64,000 nucleotides of DNA from Allobosea sp. Root483D1 (GTDB lineage Bacteria > Pseudomonadota > Alphaproteobacteria > Rhizobiales > Beijerinckiaceae), in NCBI RefSeq assembly GCF_001429505.1, contig NZ_LMJW01000001.1, forward strand, positions 994,606 through 1,058,605, in the 5' to 3' direction. The translations under genes were made by a program, and so were the position numbers. The notes under the pieces were generated by a model. It made no database searches and had not been told where the DNA came from. It was given only the letters and a program-made list of their open reading frames with translations. Position 1 is the first letter of the stretch. Every line of letters begins with the position of its first letter. Below, piece by piece: positions 26,597-35,603 of the stretch.

Positions 26597-28192
26597 ATGC
26601 GTGATCTAGAGCTTCCCGGCCGCTCCCTCGCCATCAGCCGCAATGCGATGGCGGCGACCTCGCATCCCGCCTCGACGCTGGCCGCGCTCGAGATCATGAA
26701 GGCCGGCGGCACTGCGATCGACGCCGCCATCGCCGCCTGCGCCGTACAATGCGTCGTCGAGGCCGGCTCGACCGGGGTCGGCGGCGACTGCTTCGTGCTC
26801 TATTCGCCGGGCGGCTCGACCGATGTCGTCGCCTATAACGGCTCCGGCCGTACGCCCGCCGCCGCGACGCTGGATTGGTACGCGAAGGCCGGCATCGCCA
26901 CGCTGGAACGGCATTCGCCGCATGTCGTCACCGTGCCCGGCGCGATCGACGCCTGGACACGGCTCAACAAGGACCACGGCCGCCTGCCGCTCGCGGAAGT
27001 GCTCGCGCCCGCGATCGCCTATGCCCGCGACGGCTATGCCCTGACGCCGCGCGTGGCCTACGATCTCGCCGCCCAGCACGAAACCCTGATCAAGGATGCC
27101 AACGCCACCACGACCTTCCTGGTCGACGGCAAGGCCCCGCCGGCCGGTATCGTCCAGCGTCAGCCGGCTTTGGCCGAGACGCTCGAAGCAATCGGCCGCG
27201 AAGGCCGCGACGCCTTCTATCGCGGCGAGATCGCCCGAGAGATGGTCGACTATCTCAAGGCCGCCGGCGGCCTGCACACAGCTGACGATTTCGCCGCGGC
27301 CGAAGGCGAATACGTCACGCCGGTCAGCGCCACCTTCCGTGGCCGCACCGTCTATGAGTGCCCGCCGAACGGCCAGGGCGTCATCGCGCTGCTGATCATG
27401 AAGATCCTCGAGCGCTTCCAGCCCAAGGGCGGCCCGCTTGCCGTCGAGAACCTCCACATCGAGCTGGAGGCAACCCGACTCGCCTATGCCGCGCGCGACC
27501 GCTTCCTCGGCGACCCCGCCACGGCCGATGTTCCAGTGGAGCATCTGTTCTCCGACAAGCTCGCCGACGAACTCGCCGGGATGATCGATCCGCAGCGTGC
27601 GCTCGACCCGCTGCCGGTCATCCCTGGCGGCGCCGAACACAAGGACACGGTCTACATCAGCGTCGTCGACAAAGACCGCAACGCCGTCTCCTTCATCAAC
27701 TCGATCTTCTCGCCCTATGGCAGCGGGCTGATGACCAAGAAGGCCGGCGTGCTCTTCCACAATCGCGGCCAGAGCTTCGTGCTGCAGCAGGGCCACCCGA
27801 ACGCGATCGCGCCACGCAAACGGCCGATGCATACGATCATCCCCGGCATGCTCGCCGAGAACGGCCGCGTCGTCATGCCTTTCGGCGTGATGGGCGGCCA
27901 CTACCAGGCGATGGGCCACGCCCATTTCCTGGCCAAGCTGTTCGACCACGGCCTCGATCTGCAGGAGGCGATCGACCTGCCCCGCCTCTTCCCGCTGCCG
28001 GGCACGAACACGGTCGAGACGGAAAAGCGCCTGCGCGAGAGCGTCGGCGCGGCACTCACGGCGCGTGGCTTCGACGTGCAGCCGCCGAAATCGCCGATGG
28101 GCGGCGCCCAGGCGATCTGGATCGACTGGGAGAAGGGCACGCTGACCGGCGGCTCCGACCCGCGCAAGGATGGCTGCGCCCTCGGCTATTGA
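26597..28192 (+). CDS. Gamma-glutamyltransferase family Ntn hydrolase
   Basis: Protein of 531 residues homologous to gamma-glutamyltranspeptidase, made as a precursor that cuts itself before a threonine. The catalytic threonine is T351 in EHKDTVYISVVDKDRNAVSFIN (family TTHYSVVD). Other landmarks are the N-terminal GGTAIDAAIA, STGVGGDCF and the C-terminal PMHTIIPGM and FGVMGGHYQAMGH. No signal peptide is evident, so it is probably cytoplasmic and acts on imported compounds. The residues around the gamma-glutamyl-binding Arg and the lid loop differ from classical Ggt, so its substrate may be another amide. It lies between the binding protein and a dehydratase. Confidence 0.88.
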   Translation: MRDLELPGRSLAISRNAMAATSHPASTLAALEIMKAGGTAIDAAIAACAVQCVVEAGSTGVGGDCFVLYSPGGSTDVVAYNGSGRTPAAATLDWYAKAGIATLERHSPHVVTVPGAIDAWTRLNKDHGRLPLAEVLAPAIAYARDGYALTPRVAYDLAAQHETLIKDANATTTFLVDGKAPPAGIVQRQPALAETLEAIGREGRDAFYRGEIAREMVDYLKAAGGLHTADDFAAAEGEYVTPVSATFRGRTVYECPPNGQGVIALLIMKILERFQPKGGPLAVENLHIELEATRLAYAARDRFLGDPATADVPVEHLFSDKLADELAGMIDPQRALDPLPVIPGGAEHKDTVYISVVDKDRNAVSFINSIFSPYGSGLMTKKAGVLFHNRGQSFVLQQGHPNAIAPRKRPMHTIIPGMLAENGRVVMPFGVMGGHYQAMGHAHFLAKLFDHGLDLQEAIDLPRLFPLPGTNTVETEKRLRESVGAALTARGFDVQPPKSPMGGAQAIWIDWEKGTLTGGSDPRKDGCALGY

Positions 28193-28285
28193 GCAGCGCG
28201 CGAGGCCGCCCTGCATGGGGCGGCCTCGACAGCGCCGGCGATCCCGGCAAGCTTCTCCTCAGAACAAATCCAGGGAGAAGCGGGC

Positions 28286-29989
28286 ATGGCGGACGACAAG
28301 CCCAAGGGTCGCGGCATTGCCGGCGGGCTGACCAATTACGGCGACCCGGAATTCGCCGCTTATCTGCGCCGCTCCTTCGCCCGCTCGATGGGCTATTCCG
28401 ACGAGGCGCTGGCGCGGCCGATCGTCGGCATCGCCAACACCTATAGCGGCTTCAACAACTGCCACCGCCACTTCCCCGAGTTGCTGGAGGCGGTGAAGCG
28501 CGGCGTGCTGATGGCCGGCGGGCTGCCGGTCGAATTCCCGACGATCTCGCTCGGCGAGGTCTTCCTCAATCCGACCAGCCTGAAATTCCGTAACCTGATG
28601 GCGATGGGCACCGAGGAGATGATCCGGGCCCAGCCGATCGACGCCGTCGTGCTGATGGGCGGCTGCGACAAGACCGTGCCGGCGCAGTTGATGGCGGCGC
28701 TCTCGGCCAATGTCCCGGCCGTCGAGCTCGTCGGCGGGCCGATGTCGACCGGCCGCCACAAGGGCGAGCGCCTCGGCGCCTGCACCGATTGCCGGCGCTT
28801 CTGGGCCCGCTTCCGCGCCGGCGATGTCGACCAGGAAGAGATCGACGTGGTCGAGGGCCGGCTCGCCACCACCGCCGGTACCTGCGCGGTGATGGGCACG
28901 GCCTCGACCATGGCCTGCATCGCCGAGACGCTGGGGCTCGCTTTGCCGCGCTCGGCTGCGATCCCCGCCGTCCACGCCGACCGGCTGCGCTGCGCCGAGG
29001 CAAGCGGCAAGCGCGCGGTCGAGCTGATCGGTACGCAAACCCTGCTGCCGCGCCAGATCGTCACCGAAAAAGCGGTCGAAAACGCCTGGCGCGTGCTGCT
29101 GGCGATCTCCGGCTCGACCAATGCCGTGGTCCACCTGACCGCAATCGCCCGCCGCGCCGGCATCAAGGTCAATCTCAATCGTCTCAACCAGCTCTCCGAC
29201 GAGACGCCGGTGCTGGTGAACCTGAAGCCTGTCGGCGACAACTACATGGAGGATTTCTTCGCTGGTGGCGGCGTGCCGGCCGTGCTGCGGGAGCTGCGCG
29301 ACCTGCTCCATCTCGACTGCATGACCGTGACCGGCAAGACGCTGGGTGAATTGATCGATGAACCCCTGCTCGACCAGCTCGACCGCACGATCATCCACTC
29401 GCGTGAAGACCCGGTCGATCCCGATGGCGGGCTCGTCGCGGTGTTCGGCTCGCTCGCTCCGCGCGGCGCCATCGTCAAGCGCGCCGCGGCCGAGAAGCGC
29501 CTGCTTGAGCATGAGGGCAGAGCCGTCGTCTTCTCGTCATTGGAAGACCTCGCCGCCCGCATCGACGACCCCGATCTCGACGTCACGGCCGACGACATCC
29601 TCGTCCTGCAGAATGCCGGCCCGAAGAGCGCCGCAGCCATGCCGGAAGCCGGCTATCTGCCGATCCCGCGCAAGCTCGCGGCCAAGGGCGTCAAGGACAT
29701 GGTCCGCATTTCCGACGCCCGCATGTCCGGCACCGCCTATGGCGCGATCGTGCTGCATGTCGCGCCGGAGGCGGCGGTCGGCGGTCCGCTTGCTTTGGTC
29801 CGTAATGGCGATCGCATCCGGCTCAGCGTGCGTGAGCGGCGGCTCGATCTGCTGGTCGACGAGGCCGAGCTTACGGCGCGCCGGGCAGCGCTGCCGCAGC
29901 CGGTCGCGAAGGCACGTCGCGGCTATGACCGGCTCTATGACGAGCACGTGCTCCAGGCCGACGAAGGCGTCGATTTCGACTTCTGCTGA
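28286..29989 (+). CDS. IlvD/Edd-family dehydratase, sugar-acid type
   Basis: Iron-sulfur dehydratase of 567 residues. Three cysteines, C59 (FNNCHRH), C127 (GGCDKT) and C200 (TAGTCAVMGT), match the pattern of the [2Fe-2S] L-arabinonate/pentonate dehydratase branch, and K129 lies in the CDK motif. Late blocks KGVKDMVRISDARMSGTAYG, where the serine acts as base in relatives, and GDRIRLSV complete the fold. The reaction would be dehydration of a 2,3-dihydroxy acid to a 2-keto-3-deoxy acid. Aldonate rather than valine/isoleucine precursor is favoured by the motifs, not proven. The start lies in AGGGAGAA context (28273-28280). It ends 6 bases before the convergent OppF-type gene. Confidence 0.9.
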   Translation: MADDKPKGRGIAGGLTNYGDPEFAAYLRRSFARSMGYSDEALARPIVGIANTYSGFNNCHRHFPELLEAVKRGVLMAGGLPVEFPTISLGEVFLNPTSLKFRNLMAMGTEEMIRAQPIDAVVLMGGCDKTVPAQLMAALSANVPAVELVGGPMSTGRHKGERLGACTDCRRFWARFRAGDVDQEEIDVVEGRLATTAGTCAVMGTASTMACIAETLGLALPRSAAIPAVHADRLRCAEASGKRAVELIGTQTLLPRQIVTEKAVENAWRVLLAISGSTNAVVHLTAIARRAGIKVNLNRLNQLSDETPVLVNLKPVGDNYMEDFFAGGGVPAVLRELRDLLHLDCMTVTGKTLGELIDEPLLDQLDRTIIHSREDPVDPDGGLVAVFGSLAPRGAIVKRAAAEKRLLEHEGRAVVFSSLEDLAARIDDPDLDVTADDILVLQNAGPKSAAAMPEAGYLPIPRKLAAKGVKDMVRISDARMSGTAYGAIVLHVAPEAAVGGPLALVRNGDRIRLSVRERRLDLLVDEAELTARRAALPQPVAKARRGYDRLYDEHVLQADEGVDFDFC

Positions 29990-29995
29990 CCAGCC

Positions 29996-30964
29996 TCAAG
30001 CGAGGTGGCAGGCGATCTCCAGCTCACCCTCGCGGCGCAGCGCCGGTGCCTCGACTCGGCAGCGCTCGACCGCCTGCACGCAGCGCGGATGGAAGGCGCA
30101 GCCCGGCGGCGGCGCGATCGGGCTCGGCACCTCGCCCGACATCGGCCGGCGCTCGCGGTTCGGCTTTTCAACGTCGGGAATCGTGTCGAGCAGCAGCCGC
30201 GTATAGGGATGGCGCGGCCGGGCGAAGACCTCTTCCGCCGGCCCGCTCTCGACGAAACGACCGAGATACATGATCGCGAGATGGTCGGACATGTGCCGGA
30301 CCACCGAGAGATTGTGGCTGATGAAGAGATAGGTCAGCCCGAACTCCTTCTGCAGCCGCACCATCAGGTTGAGGATCTGCGCCTGGACGGAGACGTCGAG
30401 CGCCGAGGTCGGCTCATCGCAGACCAGGAAATCCGCTTCGGTCGCCAGCGCGCGCGCGATCGAGATGCGCTGGCGCTGACCGCCCGAGAACTCGTGCGGG
30501 AAGCGGCTCGCATCCGTGCGCGACAGGCCGACGATCTCCAGGAGATCGCCGACGCGGGCAGCCGTCTCGCCTTCGTCCTTGCGCAGCTTCAATTCGCGGA
30601 TCGGCTCGGCGATGACGTCGCCGACGCGCCAGCGCGGGTTGAGCGAGGCGTAAGGGTCCTGGAAGATCATCTGCACGCGCGGCGGCCCGACCGAGCCGTC
30701 GGAGCGCTTGACGTCCTTGAAATCCAGCATGCCCTGCGTCGGCCTTTGCAAGCCGACGACCATGCGCGCCAGCGTCGACTTCCCGCAGCCGGATTCGCCG
30801 ACGATGCTGAAGGTCGTGCCACGCGCGACGCTGAACGAGACGTTCTCGACCGCGCGCAGCACGCGGCGCGGCTCATGCGAGAACAGGCGCGACAGGGCCG
30901 GCGCCGAGACGTCGAAGCGGCAGGAGGCGGCGGAGACCTCGAGGATGGTGTTCTGCTCAGCCAT
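29996..30964 (-). CDS. Peptide-type ABC transporter ATPase (OppF/DppF)
   Basis: ATP-binding subunit of 322 residues. Walker A is GESGCGKST, the Q-loop is IFQDPYASLNP, the signature is FSGGQRQRISIARAL, Walker B is FLVCDEPTSALDVS, and the switch histidine is in FISHNLSV. The C-terminal oligopeptide extension carries the four-cysteine iron-sulfur-like pattern (GCAFHPRC, then ERC and IACH). The ATG at 30964 overlaps the OppD-type gene by 8 bases. It is the last gene of the importer operon. Confidence 0.93.
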   Translation of the reverse strand: MAEQNTILEVSAASCRFDVSAPALSRLFSHEPRRVLRAVENVSFSVARGTTFSIVGESGCGKSTLARMVVGLQRPTQGMLDFKDVKRSDGSVGPPRVQMIFQDPYASLNPRWRVGDVIAEPIRELKLRKDEGETAARVGDLLEIVGLSRTDASRFPHEFSGGQRQRISIARALATEADFLVCDEPTSALDVSVQAQILNLMVRLQKEFGLTYLFISHNLSVVRHMSDHLAIMYLGRFVESGPAEEVFARPRHPYTRLLLDTIPDVEKPNRERRPMSGEVPSPIAPPPGCAFHPRCVQAVERCRVEAPALRREGELEIACHLA

Positions 30965-31940
30965 GGGCCGCCTCCTGAAGCGGGAAATGGCAGGCGGCGG
31001 CATGGCCTGAGACCGGCAGCCTAGGCCTGTGCTCGCGGCAGAAATCGGTGGCGAAGCCGCAGCGCGGGTTGAAGGCGCAGCCGGCGGGAATCGCATTCAG
31101 CCGCGGCATCGAGCCGTCGATCTGGCTGAGCTGCGCATTGCGGCGATGCACGCTCGGGATCGAGGCCATCAAACCGGCGGTGTAGGGATGGCGCGGCCGG
31201 CGCGTCACCTCCTCGACCGGGCCGATCTCGACGATGCGCCCGGCATACATCACCGCGACCCGGTCGGCCGTCTCGGCGATCACGCCCATATCGTGGGTCA
31301 CCAGCATGATCGCGGTGCCGTGCTCGCGGCAGAGCCGCTTCAAGAGGGTGGTGATCTGCGCCTGGATGGATACGTCGAGCGCTGTCGTCGGCTCGTCGGC
31401 GATGATCAGGATCGGCTCGGCGCAGAGCGCGAGCGCGATGACGACGCGCTGGCGCATGCCGCCGGAGAACTGGTGCGGGTAATGGTCGATCCGCGTTTCG
31501 GCGGCGGGGATGCCGACCTCCTTGAGCAGATCGAGCGCGCGCTTGCGCGCCTCCGCCTTGCCGACCGGCAGATGCGTGGTGATCGTCTCGATGAGTTGCT
31601 CGCCGACGGTCAGCAGCGGATGCAGCGAGGTCAGCGGATCCTGGAAGATCGCGCCGATCCGGCGGCCGCGCAGCTTGCGCATCGCCTCGGCCGGCAGGTT
31701 GTCGATGCGTTGGCCGGACAGCTTGATCTCGCCACCGGCCAGACGTCCCGGCGGGTCGAGCAGGCCGATCACCGCCGTGCCGGTCAGCGACTTGCCGGCG
31801 CCGGACTCGCCGACGACGCCGAGGATTTCGCCCGGCGCGATCTCGAAGGAGACGCCGTCGAGCGCCGTCAGCGGGCCGCGCCGCCCGTCGAAGACGATGC
31901 GCAGGTCGTGGACCGAGAGCAGCGCTGGCTGGGCATTCAC
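30957..31940 (-). CDS. Peptide-type ABC transporter ATPase (OppD/DppD)
   Basis: ATP-binding subunit of 327 residues with Walker A GESGAGKSL, Q-loop IFQDPLTSLHP, signature FSGGMRQRVVIALAL, Walker B LIIADEPTTALDVS and switch THDMGV. The C-terminus has the OppD-type cysteine pattern (GCAFNPRC, FCRE, AACHF). The GTG start shares bases with the amidohydrolase stop (GTGA). It forms the ATPase pair with the following gene and energises the permeases encoded at 34668-36585. Confidence 0.93.
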   Translation of the reverse strand: MNAQPALLSVHDLRIVFDGRRGPLTALDGVSFEIAPGEILGVVGESGAGKSLTGTAVIGLLDPPGRLAGGEIKLSGQRIDNLPAEAMRKLRGRRIGAIFQDPLTSLHPLLTVGEQLIETITTHLPVGKAEARKRALDLLKEVGIPAAETRIDHYPHQFSGGMRQRVVIALALCAEPILIIADEPTTALDVSIQAQITTLLKRLCREHGTAIMLVTHDMGVIAETADRVAVMYAGRIVEIGPVEEVTRRPRHPYTAGLMASIPSVHRRNAQLSQIDGSMPRLNAIPAGCAFNPRCGFATDFCREHRPRLPVSGHAAACHFPLQEAAHG

Positions 31941-33442
31941 GCGGCGTCCTCCCTGCGTTCGACCACGTAGCTCGACGAGAAGATCTCGCTCATCGGCGGG
32001 TTTCCGAAGGTGCGCTGCGGATAGCGCGCCATCACGTCATCGAACTGCTTTTGCGCACGGGCATTGTCGGCGGCCTCATCGATGCCGGGGATGACGCGGT
32101 CCTGCATGACGAAGCGCCCGTCGATGATCACCGTCGAGACGTCGCGGCCATGGCCGGTGAGCAACATGGTCTGGATCGGGTCGATCACCTGGCCGCTATG
32201 GGGCCGGTCGAGCGCGAAGACGGTGATGTCGGCGCGCGCACCCGGCTGCAGCCGGCCGAGATCGGGCCGGCCGAGCGCATCGGCTCCGCCGACGGTGGCG
32301 GCATCGTAATAGTCCTCGCTGCGCACGGCCGTCGCGCTGCCAGCCATGGTCCGCGCCAGGATCATGCCGACCTGCAGGTTCATGATCATGTCGGGCGGGC
32401 TGGTGTCGGTGCCCATGCCGATCTTGAGGCCCAAGGCGCGATAGCGGCCGAAATGGTCGATGGCGTTGCCGTGCCGGCCGGAGACCAGCGGGCAATGCAC
32501 GATCGCAGCGCCAGCATCGCGGATGATCTCGAGGTCGTGGCCGGGGCGTTCGACAAGGCGGCTGCCGGAGACGACCGTGCCATGCGGCAGGAGGCAGCGC
32601 TCGCCCAGGAAACCGAGGCTTGCCAGCCATTCCGGCGGGCTCATGCCATGCTGCGCGAGGACGAGGTCGTATTCGATCTTCGACTGGCAGCAATGCAGGC
32701 GGACCGGCACGTCGAGATCGCGCCCGGCCGCCGCCGTGCGGCGCAAAAGCTCGGCAGTCGAGGTCTCGATCCTGTCCGGCGCCAGCATGGTGCGGATCAA
32801 CCCGCCGGCCACGCCTTCATGACGCTTACAGAAGTCGATCGCGCCATCGAGTTCGGCGAGGCCGCGCTCCTCGTCATAATAGGTGACGATGCGCCCATCG
32901 GCCTCGACCAGCTGGTTGCCGGTGCGATAGCCGGGGCCGAGATAGGCGCGCAGGCCCAAGGTCGCGGCAGCCTCGGCCGCATCCTCGAACTCCTCGACGG
33001 TCTCGCCCCAGGCGCGGTAGAACAGCGAGGCGATCGGCAGCGCCGTGGTGATGCCGTTGCGGATCAGCGTGGCGAAGGCGTGCTTCTTCTGGAAGGCCAG
33101 TTCCTCGCGCGAATACATCTCGTAGGGGCCGGCTTCGAGATAGCTGCGCGGCCAGACCCGGCCCTTCTTCCAGGCCGGCTGGTTGTCATAGGCGAGGATG
33201 GTGGTGTCGAGATCGGAGAGCGCGTCAAGATCGACGAAGCCGGGCCCGATCACGGCGTTGCCGTAGTCGATCCGCCTGGCGACCTCGCCGGGGAAGCGAT
33301 GGCCGGTGAAGACGACCTCACCATCCTCGAAGACGATCTCGCCGTTCTCATAGAGGCGATGCCGTCCTTGCGCGTGGCCGACGAGCCAGCGCGCGGTCAG
33401 CAGGATGCGTCCTTCGGGGCGCTTGGCGGCTTGCAGGGTCAC
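31937..33442 (-). CDS. Amidohydrolase-superfamily protein with altered first metal motif
   Basis: Protein of 501 residues related to Atz/Trz and guanine/cytosine deaminase-type amidohydrolases. Expected barrel ligands are visible as H250 (VRLHCCQS), H287 (LLPHGTVV) and D346 (GMGTDTSP). The strand-1 HxH motif, usual in GLVNTHxH, reads GFVDLDA, giving D71 and D73 instead of two histidines. This suggests a changed metal site or loss of activity. The C-terminal part (ADITVFALD, then VIIDGRFVMQD) is normal for the small beta domain. The GTG start overlaps the preceding gene. It is encoded within a peptide-type importer operon, next to a second, intact amidohydrolase, so the pair may act on the same imported amide or heterocycle. 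Confidence 0.85.
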   Translation of the reverse strand: MTLQAAKRPEGRILLTARWLVGHAQGRHRLYENGEIVFEDGEVVFTGHRFPGEVARRIDYGNAVIGPGFVDLDALSDLDTTILAYDNQPAWKKGRVWPRSYLEAGPYEMYSREELAFQKKHAFATLIRNGITTALPIASLFYRAWGETVEEFEDAAEAAATLGLRAYLGPGYRTGNQLVEADGRIVTYYDEERGLAELDGAIDFCKRHEGVAGGLIRTMLAPDRIETSTAELLRRTAAAGRDLDVPVRLHCCQSKIEYDLVLAQHGMSPPEWLASLGFLGERCLLPHGTVVSGSRLVERPGHDLEIIRDAGAAIVHCPLVSGRHGNAIDHFGRYRALGLKIGMGTDTSPPDMIMNLQVGMILARTMAGSATAVRSEDYYDAATVGGADALGRPDLGRLQPGARADITVFALDRPHSGQVIDPIQTMLLTGHGRDVSTVIIDGRFVMQDRVIPGIDEAADNARAQKQFDDVMARYPQRTFGNPPMSEIFSSSYVVERREDAA

Positions 33443-34638
33443 GGCGCGGTCCTGATCGAGACGCCGTCGCGGGCGACGATCTTGCCGCGCTTGATCACGC
33501 GGCGCTGCGGCGGACGGTTCGCGACGGCCTCGGCGATCGACTCGGTCGGCAGCAGGACGAGATCAGCGACGCAGCCGACGTCGAGCCCGTAGCCCTCGAT
33601 CTCCATCACCTTGGCGCCTTCTGTCGTGCAGACATCGAGCGCCAGCCTGACCTCGTCGTCGCGGCGGAAATTATTGCGCAGGCCAACGAACATCGCCCGC
33701 TCCAGCATGTCGGCGTTGCCATAGGGGCTCCAGGTGTCGCGGATGCCGTCGGACCCGGAGCAGACGCGCACGCCGGCCTGCAGCAGCTTCTTCACCGGCG
33801 GAGCCGGGCGGCTCGCCGGCGCCGTCGTCATGATCGCGATGTCGAATTCGGCGAGTTGGTCGATCAGCGGGTCGATCAAGGCGGGATCGGGGGTGCCGAG
33901 GCAGAAGGCGTGACTGACCGTGACCTTGCCTGCCATGCCGAGCGCACGAGTGCGCTCGATGATCAGGTCCAGCGAGAAGGCGCCGACCTCGCCCGGCTCG
34001 TGCAGATGGATGTCGAGCGGCTTGCCATAGCGCTGGCAGAGCGCGAAGACGGCATCGAGATGGCCCTTCGGGTCGCGGTCGATCGTGCAGGGATCGAGCC
34101 CGCCGACGATCTCGCAGCCGGCCTTCATCGCCTGGTCCATCAGCTCGAGCGTGCCCGGCCGGCGCAGCAGGCCCGATTGCGGGAAGGCGACGAGTTCGAT
34201 GTCGACGATGTCGCGATAGGCATCGCGCGTCTTCATCACGCCCTCGACGCCCCACATGCCGTGCTCGGTGTCGACATCGACATGGCTGCGGATATGGGTC
34301 GTGCCCTTGAGCGAGGAGAGGATGCTCTGGCGGGCGGACTGGCGCGCGGGATCGATGTCGAGCCGCTTCTTGTTCATCCGCTCATTGTCGATCTTGTCGA
34401 GCAGCCTGGGGCCGACCTCGTTGGTGTACCAGGGCAGGCCGAGCAGGCTCTTGTCGAGATGGGTATGGGCCTCGACCAGGCCGGGGATGACGATCTCGCC
34501 TTTGCCGTCCTCGACCGCGATGCCGGCGGGTGCGGCAAGACTCGCGCCGACCTGCGTGATCTTGCCGTTCTCGATCAGGAGGTCGACGGCCTTGCCGGCA
34601 TAGGGGCGGACATTGCGGAGCAGCAGGGAGGCGGTCAT
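33439..34638 (-). CDS. Cytosine deaminase-like amidohydrolase
   Basis: Metal-dependent hydrolase of 399 residues, CodA/N-isopropylammelide-type subgroup. Ligands are H58 and H60 in VEAHTHLDKS, then the HLHEPG and SHAFCLG histidines and the GSDGIRD aspartate, all in order; DK of HTHLDKS is a subgroup hallmark. The protein probably hydrolyses a ring amide or deaminates a pyrimidine-like compound. The ATG at 34638 has AAGAGGAT upstream; the frame continues to 35373 but only as antisense-like sequence overlapping the permease. It lies between the permease genes and the second amidohydrolase of the importer operon. Confidence 0.88.
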   Translation of the reverse strand: MTASLLLRNVRPYAGKAVDLLIENGKITQVGASLAAPAGIAVEDGKGEIVIPGLVEAHTHLDKSLLGLPWYTNEVGPRLLDKIDNERMNKKRLDIDPARQSARQSILSSLKGTTHIRSHVDVDTEHGMWGVEGVMKTRDAYRDIVDIELVAFPQSGLLRRPGTLELMDQAMKAGCEIVGGLDPCTIDRDPKGHLDAVFALCQRYGKPLDIHLHEPGEVGAFSLDLIIERTRALGMAGKVTVSHAFCLGTPDPALIDPLIDQLAEFDIAIMTTAPASRPAPPVKKLLQAGVRVCSGSDGIRDTWSPYGNADMLERAMFVGLRNNFRRDDEVRLALDVCTTEGAKVMEIEGYGLDVGCVADLVLLPTESIAEAVANRPPQRRVIKRGKIVARDGVSIRTAP

Positions 34639-34667
34639 CGCAGGCGTATCCTCTTGGTTTCTTGTCG

Positions 34668-35603
34668 TCAGCGCAGCTTCGGGTTCAGCGCGTCGCGCAA
34701 CCAGTCGCCGAGCAGATTGACCGAGAGCACGATCAAACCGAGCTGCAGCGAGGGGAAGACGACGAGCCACCAGGAGCCGGAGAACAGGTACTGGTTGCCG
34801 ATCCGGATCAGCGTGCCGAGCGAAGGCTGGGTGATCGGCATGCCGACGCCGAGGAAGGACAGGGTCGCTTCCGAGAGGATGGCGAGGCCGAGATTGAGGG
34901 TGGCCGCGACCATCACCGGCGTCAGCGTGTTCGGCAGGATGTGCCGGCCCATGATCCGGCTGGCGGGGACCTTGATGATGCGTGCCGCCAGCACATACTC
35001 CTTGCGCCGCTCGACCATGGTCGAGGCGCGCACCGTCCGGGCGTATTGCACCCAGTTGGTCAATGCGATCGAGACGACGAGCACCGCCGCGGCGAAGGGA
35101 TCGCGCAGACTGGGCGGCAGCAATTCGCGGAAGATCGCCGAGACCAGGATCGCCATCAGCAGCGTCGGGATCGACAGCACGGTATCGCCGAGCCGCATCA
35201 GGAGGTTGTCGATCCGACCCCCATAGAAGCCGGCGGTCAGGCCGATCGAGACGCCGATCACCATCGAGACCATGACGGCCGAGAAGCCGATGATCAGCGA
35301 GACCCGCGTGCCATAGAGGATGGCGGAGAAGACGTCGCGCCCTTGCGGATCGGTGCCGAGCAGGAAGGGCCATTCGCCGTCCCCCGACCAGATCGGCGGG
35401 ATCTCGGCCTTGTCGATGAATATCTGGGCGAGATCGTGCGGGTTCTGCGGCGCGATCAGCGGGCAGAACAGCGCGGTCAGGATCAGGATCGCCAGCACCA
35501 GCGCCGAGAGCCAGGCCGCCGGCGTGCGCCGGAAGCTCCAGCCGACATCGCTGTCGAGGAAGCGGCGCAGGCGGCCGGGCTTGGCGGCGACTTCAGCGGG
35601 CAT
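34668..35603 (-). CDS. Peptide-type ABC permease (DppC/OppC)
   Basis: Membrane permease of 311 residues with about six transmembrane helices. It shows the DppC N-terminal segment FLLGTDPQGRDVFSAILYGTRVS and the EAA-type loop EYVLAARIIKVPASRIMGRHILPN, which contacts the ATPases. The ATG at 35603 has AGGAGG 6 bases upstream and overlaps the DppB-type gene by 11 bases. It forms a heterodimer with that protein. Confidence 0.92.
   Translation of the reverse strand: MPAEVAAKPGRLRRFLDSDVGWSFRRTPAAWLSALVLAILILTALFCPLIAPQNPHDLAQIFIDKAEIPPIWSGDGEWPFLLGTDPQGRDVFSAILYGTRVSLIIGFSAVMVSMVIGVSIGLTAGFYGGRIDNLLMRLGDTVLSIPTLLMAILVSAIFRELLPPSLRDPFAAAVLVVSIALTNWVQYARTVRASTMVERRKEYVLAARIIKVPASRIMGRHILPNTLTPVMVAATLNLGLAILSEATLSFLGVGMPITQPSLGTLIRIGNQYLFSGSWWLVVFPSLQLGLIVLSVNLLGDWLRDALNPKLR

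Noticed and set aside
34639-35373. Upstream extension of the cytosine deaminase-like frame
   Set aside because: The extra 245 codons overlap the DppC-type permease in another frame and look like an Arg/Asp-rich shadow; the ATG at 34638 starts the homologous part.
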